Assembly (NCBI GenBank): GCA_027451885.1
Contig: DAIDHX010000311.1
Coordinates: 1 to 64,000, forward strand
Direction of reading: 5' to 3'
DNA length: 64,000 bases
DNA from: Planctomycetales bacterium
Lineage (GTDB): Bacteria > Planctomycetota > Planctomycetia > Isosphaerales > Isosphaeraceae
The position numbers and the translations under genes are program-made. The notes under the pieces were generated by a model, which was not told the origin of the DNA, did not search any database, and saw only the letters and a program-made list of their open reading frames with translations. Of this stretch, positions 26,972-36,760 are shown one piece after another (positions within the stretch are counted from its first letter, which is position 1; the number at the start of each line of letters is the position of its first letter).

Positions 26972-27595
26972 ATGACGATGCTCACGCTCCAGGCTAATCC
27001 CGCGGCCCGGGAGATTGCGCGAACCGCCGCGAGGCTGTTTGCAACCAAGGGTTATGACGCGACCTCGGTGCGTGAGATCGTGGAGGCTGCGGGCGTTGCA
27101 AAGCCAACGCTCTATTACTACTTCGGCAGCAAGGAGGGGGTGGCGCAGGCGCTTTTGACGCTGCCGCTGGAGCGGCTGGTCGCCGAGCTCAAGCGGATAG
27201 TCGCCACGGTTCCGGACCCGGTTGAGGCCTTGATCCAGTCGCTCGAGCTTCAGTTCGGCCTCTGCCGCGAGGATCCGGACTGGGCTCGCTTCATGTACTC
27301 GGTGATGTTTGGGCCGCTCTCGAATGAGATTTGCGGCGAGTTCTGCGAGCACAAGGGAGACATGATGGCGCTCATCGATTCCTCGATCCGGCGGCTGGCC
27401 GAGACGGGGGTGATCGCGAGCGACCAGGTCGATGCGTTCTCCACGATGTGCCGGGGGCTCCTGCTCGTGGGAACGCTCGACTTTCTCTATCACGAACGTC
27501 CGCTGCCTCTGGACTTTGCCAGGTGCAACATCGAGCGGTTACTGCTCGGTTTCGCCGCGCCCGGCCGGCGCGACATTTCGAAAGAGACCTTATGA
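26972..27595 (+). CDS. TetR-family repressor of the efflux operon
   Basis: 207 residues from ATG 26972; the next ATG at 26978 is also possible. A longer frame starting at 26873 would contain the operator itself. The N-terminal HTH is textbook: IARTAARLFATKGYDATSVREIVEAAGVAKPTLYYYFGSKEGV. The C-terminal ligand domain is variable, as expected. The last codons overlap the membrane-fusion gene by four bases (ATGA), so the repressor and pump are one operon. The nested inverted repeat at 26899-26918 is its probable binding site. Expected effect: pump expression rises when a ligand releases the repressor. Confidence 0.88.
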   Translation: MTMLTLQANPAAREIARTAARLFATKGYDATSVREIVEAAGVAKPTLYYYFGSKEGVAQALLTLPLERLVAELKRIVATVPDPVEALIQSLELQFGLCREDPDWARFMYSVMFGPLSNEICGEFCEHKGDMMALIDSSIRRLAETGVIASDQVDAFSTMCRGLLLVGTLDFLYHERPLPLDFARCNIERLLLGFAAPGRRDISKETL

Positions 27596-28977
27596 AACCA
27601 AAATTCCTGGGAATTGTGCTGTGCGCGGGATTGGCGTTGGCCCTGGCGGGCTGCGGTCAACACGCTGTCAAGGAAGACGTCAAAAAGGGCGATTACTCGG
27701 TCGCCGTGACGGTTGCTCCCCTCGAGCGGCGGGTGGTGGAACGCACCGTTGAGATTCTTGGCACCTTGCGCGGCTGGGAGCAGGTGACCGTTGGCGCCAA
27801 GCATCCGGGGCGTGTGGTGAAGGTTCTGCACGACATCGGCGATCGAGTGAAGCCGGGCGAGCCCCTGGTGGAGCTCGATCCGGTCGATGCCCGGCTGGGC
27901 GTTGAGCAGGCGGAATCGAAATACCTGGGCGAGCTTGTGAAGCTTGGTATTACACGCAAGCAAGCACAAGAATATGTGCAAAAATATGGGATTAGTGAGG
28001 AGCTGCTCTCGGGCCATGTGGCCGACGACGCGATTGTCAAGGTGCCGTCCGTGGTACAGAAGCGTGTGGCGCGTGAGAAGGCCAAGTACAACCTGGATCG
28101 CCAGCGGGCGCTTAGCCAGCGCGGGGCTGGCACGGTCCAGGAGCTTGACGACGCCGAGAACGAGCTTCGCTCTGCCGAGGCGAATTACGACGACGCCGTG
28201 CACACGGCCCGCACGGTGATCGCAAGTGCGGTGGCGGCCAAGGTGGCGCTTGAGCAGGCGAAGCAAACGCTGCTCGACACGGTGATCCGGGCTCCGATGC
28301 CGACGCTCTTGCCGCCTGGAATGAAGGACGCGGGCGCGCTTCGGTACGCAGTCTCGAGACGGAGTATCTCCGAGGGGCAGATGATCAAGGAGGGGGAGGC
28401 GGTCTGCGAGCTGGTGATCGAGGACCCTGTGCGGCTCTGGTGCCAGGCGCCTGAGCAGTATGTCGGCGAGGTCAAGCTGGGGCAGAAGGTGCGGCTCTTG
28501 ACGCGTGCCCAATCGGCCCAACCCTTCGAGGGATTGGTCTCGCGCATCAACCCGGCTGTTGATCCGGCCAGCCGAACCTTCCAGGTTGAGACCGTGGTGC
28601 CCAATGGCTCAGGCTTGCTCCGTCCCGGCGGCTTCGCGCGGGCGTCGATCGTGGTCGACGCCGAGGCGAGCGCAGCCGTTGTGCCCGTCGAGGCGCTCGT
28701 GCGCTTCGCTGGCGTGACCAAGATCTTTGTCGCCGAGAACGGCGTCTCACGCGTGATCGACGGACTCACCACCGGCCGCGAAGGCCCAGGCTGGATCGAA
28801 ATCGCGGGGAAGCTCCCCCAGGCGGCGGACGTGATCACCTCCGGCCAGACCCGGCTTGCCAACGGCACGCGCGTGACCATTCGCCAGCCCCTGGCCGACG
28901 AAAAGCCGCGCCCCCCCGCCGCCGCTCAGTCCGCACAGACCCCGGCGGCCCCGGTTCGCGAGGCCAGCAGCCAATAA
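27592..28977 (+). CDS. RND efflux periplasmic adaptor (HlyD/MFP) lipoprotein
   Basis: 461 residues; ATG overlaps the TetR stop by four bases. A signal peptide ends at lipobox LAGC, so the adaptor is a lipid-anchored periplasmic protein. The barrel-sandwich biotinyl-like halves flank a helical hairpin: TVGAKHPGRVVKVLHDIGDRVKPGEPLVELD, a long coiled-coil region (about 105-230), and LCQ-type return near 265-290 (SEGQMIKEGEAVCELV). Further downstream are the beta-barrel (FEGLVSRINPAVDPASRTFQV) and membrane-proximal domains. It links the inner-membrane pump to an outer-membrane channel. No outer-membrane factor gene is in the window, so the channel must come from elsewhere. Confidence 0.9.
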   Translation: MKPKFLGIVLCAGLALALAGCGQHAVKEDVKKGDYSVAVTVAPLERRVVERTVEILGTLRGWEQVTVGAKHPGRVVKVLHDIGDRVKPGEPLVELDPVDARLGVEQAESKYLGELVKLGITRKQAQEYVQKYGISEELLSGHVADDAIVKVPSVVQKRVAREKAKYNLDRQRALSQRGAGTVQELDDAENELRSAEANYDDAVHTARTVIASAVAAKVALEQAKQTLLDTVIRAPMPTLLPPGMKDAGALRYAVSRRSISEGQMIKEGEAVCELVIEDPVRLWCQAPEQYVGEVKLGQKVRLLTRAQSAQPFEGLVSRINPAVDPASRTFQVETVVPNGSGLLRPGGFARASIVVDAEASAAVVPVEALVRFAGVTKIFVAENGVSRVIDGLTTGREGPGWIEIAGKLPQAADVITSGQTRLANGTRVTIRQPLADEKPRPPAAAQSAQTPAAPVREASSQ

Positions 28978-29037
28978 CGCTGCCCAAACCGCTCGGTATC
29001 CAGACTCATTTCCATTCCATTTCCAATCGAGACGCCC

Positions 29038-32000
29038 ATGACCATCTCGGACGTCTGTATCAATCGGCCTGTCTTCACCTGGGTGCTCGTCCTGATCCCG
29101 GTCGTGCTCGGGCTCGTCTCCTACGGCGACCTGGGCGTGGACCTGTTTCCCGACGTCGATTTCCCCGTTTGCACCGTGACCACGGTGCTCAAGGGGGCGA
29201 GCGTCGAGGAAATGGAGACCACCGTCACCAAGCCGATCGAGGACATCATCAACACCGTCTCGGGCATCGATGAGTTGCGCTCGGTCACCACCGAGGGCGT
29301 GTCGACGCTCACTGTGCAGTTCGTCCTCTCGAAAAATGGCGACGTGGGAACCCAGGAAGTCCGCGACAAGATCAATACGATCCTGGCCGACCTGCCGGAT
29401 GGTACCGACCCCCCCGTCGTCGACAAGTTCGATACCGGCTCGGTGCCCGTGATGACGATCGCCGTTTCCGGCGAGCGTGACTTTCGCGAGACCACCGAGA
29501 TCGCCCGCAGGCAAATCAAGGAACGGCTCGAAACGGTCAGCGGCGTGGGCGCGATCAACCTGGTCGGCGGCCGATCCCGCGCCATGAACGTGATCGTCGA
29601 TGTCGAGCTGCTCTCGGCCTACAATCTTTCAGTTGAAGATGTGCGAATGGCGCTGATGCGCCAGAACCTGGAGGTTCCTGGCGGGCGCATCGACCAGGGG
29701 CCGCGCGAGCTTGTGCTGCGCACGCTGGGGCGGTTGCGCGACGAGCGCGAGTTCTCGAACCTGATCATCGCCAACCGCAACGGCTACCCCGTGCGGGTGC
29801 GGGACGTCGGCCGCGCGGAGGATTCCTACGAGGAGCCGCGCTCTTTCACCCGGCTCGATGGCGCGACGGCCGTTGGGCTCGTTGTCCAGAAGCAGTCGGG
29901 CGTCAATACCGTGAAGGTCGTCGACGACGTCCGCGCGCGGCTCCGCCAGCTCATGCCCGCCCTGCCCCCCGACATCAAAATCGAGATCATCCGCGACCAG
30001 TCCCGCTTCATCAAGAAATCGATCGAGGAAGTCAAATTCCACCTCATCCTGGCCGCGATCCTGGTCTCTGTCACCATCCTGCTCTTCATCCGCGACTGGC
30101 GCACCACCCTGATCGCCACGCTCGCCATCCCGACCTCGATCGTGCCGACGTTCCTCTTCATGCGCTACATGGGCTTCACGCTCAACAACATCACCATGCT
30201 GGGCCTCATTCTGGCGATCGGCATCGTGATCGACGACGCGGTGGTGGTACATGAAAATATCTTCCGCCACATGGAAGAGGACGGCATGGACGGTATGTCG
30301 GCCTCGCGGCAAGGCACGCGTGAAATCGCACTCGCGGTGCTTGCCACCAGCCTGTCGCTCGTCGTGATCTTCCTGCCGATCGCCTTCATGGGCGGGATCG
30401 TCGGCCGGTTCTTCTCGAGCTTCGGGCTCACGGTGGCCTTCGCCGTGCTCATGAGCCTGTTCGTGTCGTTCACACTCACGCCCATGCTGTGCAGCCGGTT
30501 TCTCAAGCTCGAACATGCGGAAGGCGGAAGCGCCCACTCCAAGTCGGGCTTCATCTATCGCTTGATCGATGGGTCCTATGGCGCACTCTTGCGGCTTTCG
30601 CTCAGGGCCAAGACCGTGGTCGTGCTGGCCACGATCGCGGTGATCGCGGCCACGGTGCCGATCGGCAGGGTGATGGGCATCACGCTCATCCCACGCGACG
30701 ATCAGAGCGAATACGAGGTCACCATCAATACGCCGGAAGGTTACAGCCTCGAGCGAACGTCGACGCTGTTTTCGGAGCTCGAGGGCCGGCTCCGCAAGCT
30801 CACGGGGACCGAGCACGTCTTCACCACGATCGGGCAGACCGGCGGCGGCCGCGTGGTCAAGGGTGAGGGGAACGTCACCCGCGGCTCGATTTACGTGCGC
30901 ATGACCGACCTCGAGGAACGCGGCAGCGCGATCCCCGTCGCCGGCTGGTGGGATCTGCCAGGCCATGTGAAGCGCTTCTTCTCGGGCGCGGAGTACACCC
31001 AGTTCGAGGTTCAGCGCGAGGCGCGGGCATTCCTGGAAGAATATCCCGACCTGCGAGTCTCGGTGGATGATGTCTCCTCCTTCCGCGTGGGCAACCGCGC
31101 CCAGACCTTCCAGGTCAGCCTCTCCGGCCCGGAACTCACCACACTCGAAGGCTACGCCGACCGTTTGATCGAGGGGCTGCGCAAGGAGCCAGGGCTTGTC
31201 GATCTCGACACCACGCTGTCGCTGCGCAAGCCCGAAGTGCAGGTCGACGTCGATCGCGAGGCCGCCAGCGACCTCGGCGTGCCCGTGGGCGTCGTGGCTG
31301 ACACCCTGCGGATCCTGATCGGCGGCATGCCCGTTTCCAAGTTCCGCGAAGGTGATGAACAGTACGACGTCTGGCTGCGGGCCGATTCCCGGGAGCGCGG
31401 CTCAAGCCACGACCTCTATCAGATCACCTTCCCGTCGACCTCCGTGGGGCTCGTCAAGCTTGCCAGCCTGGCGAAGCTGCGCGAAGACCGCGGCCCAACC
31501 GAAATCGAACGCCTCTCACGCGAACGCATCGTCACCGTCGTCGGCAATCCCGAGGGAATCGGCCTGGGCGAGGCAGTCAACCGCGCGGATCGCATCCTCA
31601 AGGAAATGAAGCTGCCGCCCCAGTATACCTACGTCTTCACCGGCCAGGCCAAGACCCTGGGCGAGACCGGGTACTACTTCATGATCGCCTTCGTGCTCTC
31701 GATTCTTTTTATGTACATGATTCTTGCCGCACAGTTCGAAAGCTGGCTGCAGCCGGTCGCGATTTTGATGTCGCTGCCCGTCACCGTTCCCTTCGGCATG
31801 CTGTCGCTTGTACTGTTCAAGACACCAATGGATCTTTATGCGATGTTCGGGCTTTTCATGCTTGTGGGCATCGTGAAGAAGAACGGCATCTTGCAGGTGG
31901 ACGCGACGAACCAGCTCCGCAAGGAGGGGATGCCGCGGCACGAGGCGATTCTGACGGCGAATCGCACGCGGTTGCGGCCGATTCTGATGACCACCGTGAT

Positions 32001-32268
32001 GCTGGTGGCGGCGATGATCCCGATCGCCCTGGGCAAGGGGCCAGGCGCAGGCGCGCGTGCCAGCATGGCCAAGGTGATCATCGGCGGCCAGATGTTTTCG
32101 CTGGTGCTCGCGCTGCTCGTTACCCCGGTGTTTTACGTGCTGCTCGACATGGTGAAGAACCTGGCGAGCCGGCTGGGCATCCGCTTCAGTGTGGCGCAGA
32201 GCCCCGCGCACGGACACGAAGCCAGCCGGCCGCATCAGCGCCCGGCAACCACCTCCGCCGCGCCTTGA
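29038..32268 (+). CDS. RND efflux transporter, AcrB/HAE1-like
   Basis: 1076 residues, the normal length for the hydrophobe/amphiphile efflux family. Visible marks are the N-terminal VFTWVLVLIPVVLGLVSYGDL helix, the porter-domain stretch GVGAINLVGGRSRAM, the large repeat with GFTLNNITMLGLILAIGIVIDDAVVVHENI (the two Asp of the proton relay), and the second-half equivalent MYMILAAQFESWLQPVAIL. Both repeats and periplasmic loops appear complete. Transport of drugs, solvents or lipids by proton antiport is the family role. Starts 60 bases after the adaptor. The convergent hairpin at 32340-32379 closes the operon. Confidence 0.92.
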   Translation: MTISDVCINRPVFTWVLVLIPVVLGLVSYGDLGVDLFPDVDFPVCTVTTVLKGASVEEMETTVTKPIEDIINTVSGIDELRSVTTEGVSTLTVQFVLSKNGDVGTQEVRDKINTILADLPDGTDPPVVDKFDTGSVPVMTIAVSGERDFRETTEIARRQIKERLETVSGVGAINLVGGRSRAMNVIVDVELLSAYNLSVEDVRMALMRQNLEVPGGRIDQGPRELVLRTLGRLRDEREFSNLIIANRNGYPVRVRDVGRAEDSYEEPRSFTRLDGATAVGLVVQKQSGVNTVKVVDDVRARLRQLMPALPPDIKIEIIRDQSRFIKKSIEEVKFHLILAAILVSVTILLFIRDWRTTLIATLAIPTSIVPTFLFMRYMGFTLNNITMLGLILAIGIVIDDAVVVHENIFRHMEEDGMDGMSASRQGTREIALAVLATSLSLVVIFLPIAFMGGIVGRFFSSFGLTVAFAVLMSLFVSFTLTPMLCSRFLKLEHAEGGSAHSKSGFIYRLIDGSYGALLRLSLRAKTVVVLATIAVIAATVPIGRVMGITLIPRDDQSEYEVTINTPEGYSLERTSTLFSELEGRLRKLTGTEHVFTTIGQTGGGRVVKGEGNVTRGSIYVRMTDLEERGSAIPVAGWWDLPGHVKRFFSGAEYTQFEVQREARAFLEEYPDLRVSVDDVSSFRVGNRAQTFQVSLSGPELTTLEGYADRLIEGLRKEPGLVDLDTTLSLRKPEVQVDVDREAASDLGVPVGVVADTLRILIGGMPVSKFREGDEQYDVWLRADSRERGSSHDLYQITFPSTSVGLVKLASLAKLREDRGPTEIERLSRERIVTVVGNPEGIGLGEAVNRADRILKEMKLPPQYTYVFTGQAKTLGETGYYFMIAFVLSILFMYMILAAQFESWLQPVAILMSLPVTVPFGMLSLVLFKTPMDLYAMFGLFMLVGIVKKNGILQVDATNQLRKEGMPRHEAILTANRTRLRPILMTTVMLVAAMIPIALGKGPGAGARASMAKVIIGGQMFSLVLALLVTPVFYVLLDMVKNLASRLGIRFSVAQSPAHGHEASRPHQRPATTSAAP

Positions 32269-32339
32269 TTCGCGGCAAAAGAGGTTGAATCTCCAATGAG
32301 TTCGCCAACGAAGACGTTATCGTATTGCCATGCATAAGA

Positions 32340-32379
32340 CCCCAGAACAAAGCATGTGTTGACATGCTTGGTTCTGGGG
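32340..32379. terminator. Long bidirectional hairpin between convergent genes
   Basis: CCCCAGAAC pairs with GTTCTGGGG and an inner AGCATG pairs with CATGCT, with a 2-base internal loop on each side and a 6-base apical loop: 15 paired bases in all. It sits between the RND stop (32268) and the Tat-protein stop (32410). There is no T-run on either strand. Confidence 0.65.
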
Positions 32380-32409
32380 TGCTGAGCGACCGGGCTTGAA
32401 GCGGGCTCG

Positions 32410-33258
32410 TCAGCGTGTGGGCAGGTTCGAAGCCTGCGCGTCGCGCAGAACCACGGGGCGGCCGTTCGACGCCCCCGGCTTGCTGTTGGCGATGACCATT
32501 TGCTGGAATCGCTTGCGCGTGGCGGGGTCGATCTCGTGATGGGATTCGACCACATCGATCGCCCACTTGGGATAGGTGACCACCAGCTTCGACATCAGCG
32601 AGACGAAGTAACCCGCCTCGCGCACCTGATCTTCCAGCACACGTTCGATGACTGGGCGGACGGTGCGAGCCAGAGTTTTCCAGCCCCTGGAGTCGACCTT
32701 CACGAAGGCCTCGACGTCATGCCGCACCACAGGCTCGCCGTTCGACGCGCGTTCAAAGTTGGCATGCACAAGCAGCACAATGCGGGCGTCGATTCGCGCG
32801 TTGCCGCGTGGGCTCACGTAATTGAAGTAGGCAAGCAAGACGTGGAGCTGGGCCGAGCGATAGGCGAATTCCCAGGTTGCGGTCGAGCCTGAGCCGTCGC
32901 GTCCCTGGTAGCGGCTGGGCGAGATCTTGGCGAGTTCGACGGGCGAGTCTGCCAGGTCCTTCCAGAGCGAGAGGGGTAAGAGCGGCTCGTTGACGAGATT
33001 GAGGTAGAGATTGCCGTCGCAGGGGAAGGTGTCTGCCTCACCCTGGCGGTGAAAGGTGTATTCGCGGATGACCTCGGCAACCTGGTCGCGAGCCTCAGGC
33101 TTGAGCCGGTCGAGCGGGACGATCTGGGCTGGATCGATGCGCCGGCCTCCTAGACCGGCTGCATGCACCCCCGCGAACGGCAGCGCCGCTGCACAGCTCA
33201 CGAGGCCGCCCACAAACTCCCTGCGTCCCAGCAAAACCCGCCGGATGCGTGCGTCCAT
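32410..33258 (-). CDS. Tat-exported protein of unknown function
   Basis: 282 residues from ATG 33258, selected for GGAG six bases upstream. The N-terminus has a twin-arginine signal (GRREFVGGLVSCAAALPFAG). The mature part has conserved-looking blocks (EYTFHRQGEADTFPCDGNLYLNLVNEPLLPLSLWKDLA and FAYRSAQLHVLLAYFNYVSPRGNARIDARIV, written here as pieces), but I cannot assign a family or active site. It probably acts in the periplasm. On the same strand as the TlpA-like gene, 328 bases downstream of it. Confidence 0.65.
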   Translation of the reverse strand: MDARIRRVLLGRREFVGGLVSCAAALPFAGVHAAGLGGRRIDPAQIVPLDRLKPEARDQVAEVIREYTFHRQGEADTFPCDGNLYLNLVNEPLLPLSLWKDLADSPVELAKISPSRYQGRDGSGSTATWEFAYRSAQLHVLLAYFNYVSPRGNARIDARIVLLVHANFERASNGEPVVRHDVEAFVKVDSRGWKTLARTVRPVIERVLEDQVREAGYFVSLMSKLVVTYPKWAIDVVESHHEIDPATRKRFQQMVIANSKPGASNGRPVVLRDAQASNLPTR

Positions 33259-33586
33259 CGGGAACTCCATCCTGTTCGCCGAATCTCTCACTCTCGACCG
33301 AGCCTGACTTCCTGTTCCCGGTCACCCTTTCTTGATCGGCCGAGAGCAGCCGATTCGTGATCACCACAAGCACAATCCGTTCCACCATGCCTTGCCTTAA
33401 GTGTGTTCCCTGGCGCGAGTCGCAAAATCCCCAAAGTTTGCCAGGTCAACGAGGTACGAATGGGACACGGGGAGATGACGATTAAGCACGCTCGTGAGAG
33501 GCCCCTGGCCGACTCTGTGCGCGTGGAAAAAGTTACAAGGAGCCAGGCCTGGGCTCTCCTGGTTCCGTCCACGCTGCCGGGCGAGG
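33259..33586. other. 328-base intergenic stretch
   Basis: Between the TlpA-like gene stop and the Tat-protein start. It contains a modest hairpin at 33540-33556 (GAGCC and GGCTC around 7 bases, extendable through AGG/CCT), a plausible terminator for the TlpA-like gene. I see no convincing gene or promoter. Confidence 0.45.
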
Positions 33587-35503
33587 TTAGCGCGCGGCGG
33601 AGGTGCGTGCGTTCGATCGCAGGTGATCGGCGATGGCGCGGTCGATGCGTCCGAGCGTCGTCTCGGTGGCGCCATGCTCCCGGGCGAGGATGTGCCCTTC
33701 GCGGTCGAGCAAGATCATGGTGGGATAGAAATGGACCTGGAGGACGTTCTGGACGGGGCACTTGCCGTCCATGCTGGAGAGTAGCACGGGGTAGTTGATG
33801 CCGAATTGCTTGACAGCGCGAGCGGCTGCGGCGGCACGCTCGGCGGGGTTGGAGCTGCGCTCGCATGCAATGCCAACGACCTGGACATATTTTGGTCCGA
33901 GCTTGGTCTGGATCTCGATCAAGTGTGGGATCGAGACCTTGCAGGGCTGGCACCAGCTTCCCCAGAAGTCGAGCAGGATGAGGTCGGCGTCGATTGACTT
34001 GAGGGCCACGTTTTTGCCGTCGATTCCTGGGAGTTCGAGTTCGATGAGCTTGCGTTCCGCGGGGTCGTAGCGGCAGATGCCGGGCGTGGGGCTGTCGCTG
34101 GGCTGGGCGGGGCGTGGGCGAGCGAAGAGCGATCCCAGCAGTCCGGGCGAGGTGGGCCGGGTTGGGGTCGCGATTGCGGCAGTGCTCGCGGGGGCCAGGC
34201 GTTCAGCCGATCTGGTGGCGAGGGAGGGATCGGCTGCACGGGTGGCCAGCGCCGCCTTGCGCACGCCCTCATCGAGCGGCACCTCGCGCGACTGAAGGGC
34301 GACTTCACCCCAGGTTGGGCGGTCGAGCGTGCGGGGGGCGTTTTGCCTGGCGACAGGTTTCCTGGCGATGGGGTCGTCCTGGGGTGCATCGGCCGTGTTG
34401 CCGCGGTCGCCTGCACGCGCGAGCGCCCCGGGCTTGCGGCGGGCGGCAACCCGCGCGGGTGCCGGCTCATCTCCAATAATAATCGCGTCGTCACGCTTGG
34501 GACTCTTCCGCGGCGCAGCCGCGTCGTCCGTGCGGGGAACCAGATCTTCCGGGATCAGGCGTGAGGGCTCTTGCCACGAATCATCGGCCCGGGCCTGCTT
34601 CACATTGCCGTCAACAACCCCGCGCCGCGCGGCGACCCGCTCCTCGGCCGGAATGACCGCCGGCGCGAGCGCTTGCGGCTCAACCTCAAGCGCCGGCGGC
34701 AGCGGGTTCGGTCCCTCGTCATCGAGCGCGTCACCCGAGACAGGGCGCTGGCTGGGCGCCGTGGACACTGGCTCTTCCGCTCCCGCGCGGGCGGTTCGCC
34801 TGGTGTTCGTGGCCTCCTCGTGCCGGCTCCAGCTCGCGTGCCGCGCGCTTTCGCTCCGTTGCACACGCGATACCCGCGGCTCTTCGTCCGCCTCGGGGGC
34901 AACATCCTCCTCATTCACAACAGATCCGCGCCGGGCCGCCGGAACCTCGTCCCCCGATTCATCCTCAATCCGGGAGATCGGATCCACCTTGGTCCGTGCC
35001 GGCTTGATCGCGGCCTTGCCGGACTCTTCGCTTTCCGGTGCAAGATCGATTCGCGCACCCGTCCGAGGCGCCTCCGTGCGGATTCGCCCGGATAGCAGGA
35101 CGTCCTGGTCCTCGAATTCGGCGATCAGGGTATAGGACGAGCCAGGATGCAGGTCCCGGATCGTGAACCCGCCAGATTCATCCGTGGTCGTCGCCCGGAT
35201 TCGTCCGCCAGGCGCACCATTGACTGCGAGCCGAACCTTCGCACCTGCCGCCGGCTGCCCGCGGTCGTCATAAACCCGGCCCGAAATCCTTGCTCCCGAA
35301 CGTGATGGAGTCTCCGGCGGTTCGATCATCTGACGCGTGGAGGCGCCCGATTCACCGGCGGCGACCGATATGGGCCGATCACCCACCGACACGTCCGTGC
35401 GTACGTTCGCCGGACCCTGGGCACGGTAACCCTGCATTTGCGAGCAGCCAGAGAGCAGCGCCGCGATCGCAAGGAGGCCAGAACTCAGTGTTGTTGCTCG
35501 CAT
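33587..35503 (-). CDS. TlpA-like thioredoxin lipoprotein with regulatory domain and long disordered middle
   Basis: 638 residues from ATG 35503. A signal peptide ends at lipobox LLSGC. Next comes a carboxypeptidase-regulatory-like beta domain (about 65-150; ISGRVYDDRGQPAAGAKVRL, SGGFTIRDLHPGSSYTLIAEF), a region of more than 300 residues rich in Arg, Glu, Pro, Ala with few hydrophobics (about 150-460), and a C-terminal thioredoxin fold with WGSWCQPC (active-site C518 and C521) and GIACERSSNPAERAAA. It should be anchored on the periplasmic side and handle thiol-disulfide exchange; the middle may act as a spacer. No cytochrome-maturation gene is adjacent, so a specific partner is not known. Confidence 0.85.
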   Translation of the reverse strand: MRATTLSSGLLAIAALLSGCSQMQGYRAQGPANVRTDVSVGDRPISVAAGESGASTRQMIEPPETPSRSGARISGRVYDDRGQPAAGAKVRLAVNGAPGGRIRATTTDESGGFTIRDLHPGSSYTLIAEFEDQDVLLSGRIRTEAPRTGARIDLAPESEESGKAAIKPARTKVDPISRIEDESGDEVPAARRGSVVNEEDVAPEADEEPRVSRVQRSESARHASWSRHEEATNTRRTARAGAEEPVSTAPSQRPVSGDALDDEGPNPLPPALEVEPQALAPAVIPAEERVAARRGVVDGNVKQARADDSWQEPSRLIPEDLVPRTDDAAAPRKSPKRDDAIIIGDEPAPARVAARRKPGALARAGDRGNTADAPQDDPIARKPVARQNAPRTLDRPTWGEVALQSREVPLDEGVRKAALATRAADPSLATRSAERLAPASTAAIATPTRPTSPGLLGSLFARPRPAQPSDSPTPGICRYDPAERKLIELELPGIDGKNVALKSIDADLILLDFWGSWCQPCKVSIPHLIEIQTKLGPKYVQVVGIACERSSNPAERAAAAARAVKQFGINYPVLLSSMDGKCPVQNVLQVHFYPTMILLDREGHILAREHGATETTLGRIDRAIADHLRSNARTSAAR

Positions 35504-35764
35504 GACGCGACGACCTCCTCCACGTTCGATTTTGCCGGCGCAGGCAGCAGGGGCTCGCTTGAGCCCAGCATCGATCATCCTGATCGACTGCCTTCGTCAC
35601 TCGTTGCGGCACATGTTGCTTATCACCGCCGGCGCGAACTCTTCGCGAATGACGCGTCATCATTCATCGACAGATCCGGTACCTCCACTTGACTCAACTT
35701 GATCAAAAGAGATAGACCACCTAACGCATTTTTCCCGAAGCCCCCATTTGCACGGAGCTTGTGC

Positions 35765-36601
35765 CTAATTGAGCCTTGCCAGTTCCTTAAGAACGAGTGA
35801 CCTTGCCGTCTCCAGCTCTCGCCTCTGGTCTGGAGAGTGTGTGTGCATGATGGCGTCGTGGAACGCGTCTGCTGCTTCGCCTAATTTGCCTAATTTTACA
35901 CACGTGATTGCCAGATCACGGAGTTCATCGGGCGCGTCGGGTGTGAGCGCCGCGAGCCTGCGCTGGATGGGCAGCAACGAGGGCAGGTCTTGTTCGGCGT
36001 GATGGATGATCTTCAAGTTCCGCAGCATGCGGCTGATCAGGGTCCGCGGCGGGCAAGGCTCGCACAGGTGCGGGGCGAGTGAGATTGGTTTTTCGGTGAG
36101 CTGGGTTAAGCGTTCCCGGCAGCGTTCCTCGTCGAGCAGGCTGCCGGCATGGAAGGCGTCGACGAAGAGAATTTCCCCTTCGTCCTCGACCCGGAGCATG
36201 AAGTGATGAGGAAGGTTGACCCCCTCGAGATCGAGGCCGACTCTGCGCCCGATCTCGCGATAGATGACGGCCAGGCTGATGGGGATGCCGAGCTTACGGT
36301 CGAGGACCTCATTCAGAAAGCTATTGCGGGGGTCGTAGTATTCGGCGGTGTTGCCCCGCAGTTCCTCTTCGACGTAGAGAATCCAGTTGATTTGCAGGAG
36401 GACTTCGCGAACCGATGCGTCGGGCCGGCGGCGGTCGAGCACGCGCTCGGCGAGCTTGTCGATGCGGTCGAGATAATGCTCGATATCGAGATGGGGATTG
36501 TGATCTTTTGCGATCTCGAGAGCGACGCGGGCGAGTGAGATGTCAGGCTCGCCCGCTCGGAGCCGGTCGAATTCGGGGCTTGGTCCTAGGCGGGAACGCA
36601 C
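35765..36601 (-). CDS. SirB1-like transglutaminase-fold protein with TPR-like tail
   Basis: 278 residues; GTG start at 36601 with GGAGG nine bases upstream. The N-terminal part matches SirB1/UPF0162: SLARVALEIAKDHNPHLDIEHYLDRID, NSFLNEVLDRKLGIPISLAVIYREIGRRVGL, GVNLPHHFMLRVED, written as the core LGIPISLAVIYREIGRR and LPHHFMLRV. The transglutaminase-like Cys is Ser in this family-type PISLA position, which is common. The C-terminal third (LISRMLRNLKIIHHAEQDL to KELARLN) looks like two TPR-like helix pairs. The role is unclear; in proteobacteria the family is a regulator-like relative of unknown activity. Divergent from the M14-S9 gene. Confidence 0.8.
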   Translation of the reverse strand: MRSRLGPSPEFDRLRAGEPDISLARVALEIAKDHNPHLDIEHYLDRIDKLAERVLDRRRPDASVREVLLQINWILYVEEELRGNTAEYYDPRNSFLNEVLDRKLGIPISLAVIYREIGRRVGLDLEGVNLPHHFMLRVEDEGEILFVDAFHAGSLLDEERCRERLTQLTEKPISLAPHLCEPCPPRTLISRMLRNLKIIHHAEQDLPSLLPIQRRLAALTPDAPDELRDLAITCVKLGKLGEAADAFHDAIMHTHSPDQRRELETARSLVLKELARLN

Positions 36602-36760
36602 GTTTTCTTGCCTCCATGATCAACAGTAAACGGGCGCGGAGCGTGGGATTGATGCTCGATTTTGGATTCGCACCGATGTAGCCTGAAAGGCACGGACCGG
36701 GATTGATCCGTCACAGGGAACGCGAGACCTCACATCCGAGGGCGATTCAAGGAGCAACTT

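Noticed and set aside
32424-32445. tRNA-like T-arm (GCAGG-TTCGAAG-CCTGC)
   Set aside because: The 7-base loop and 5-bp stem look right, but no acceptor, D-arm or anticodon arm of proper spacing is found upstream, and the sequence is the 3' coding end of the Tat-exported protein.
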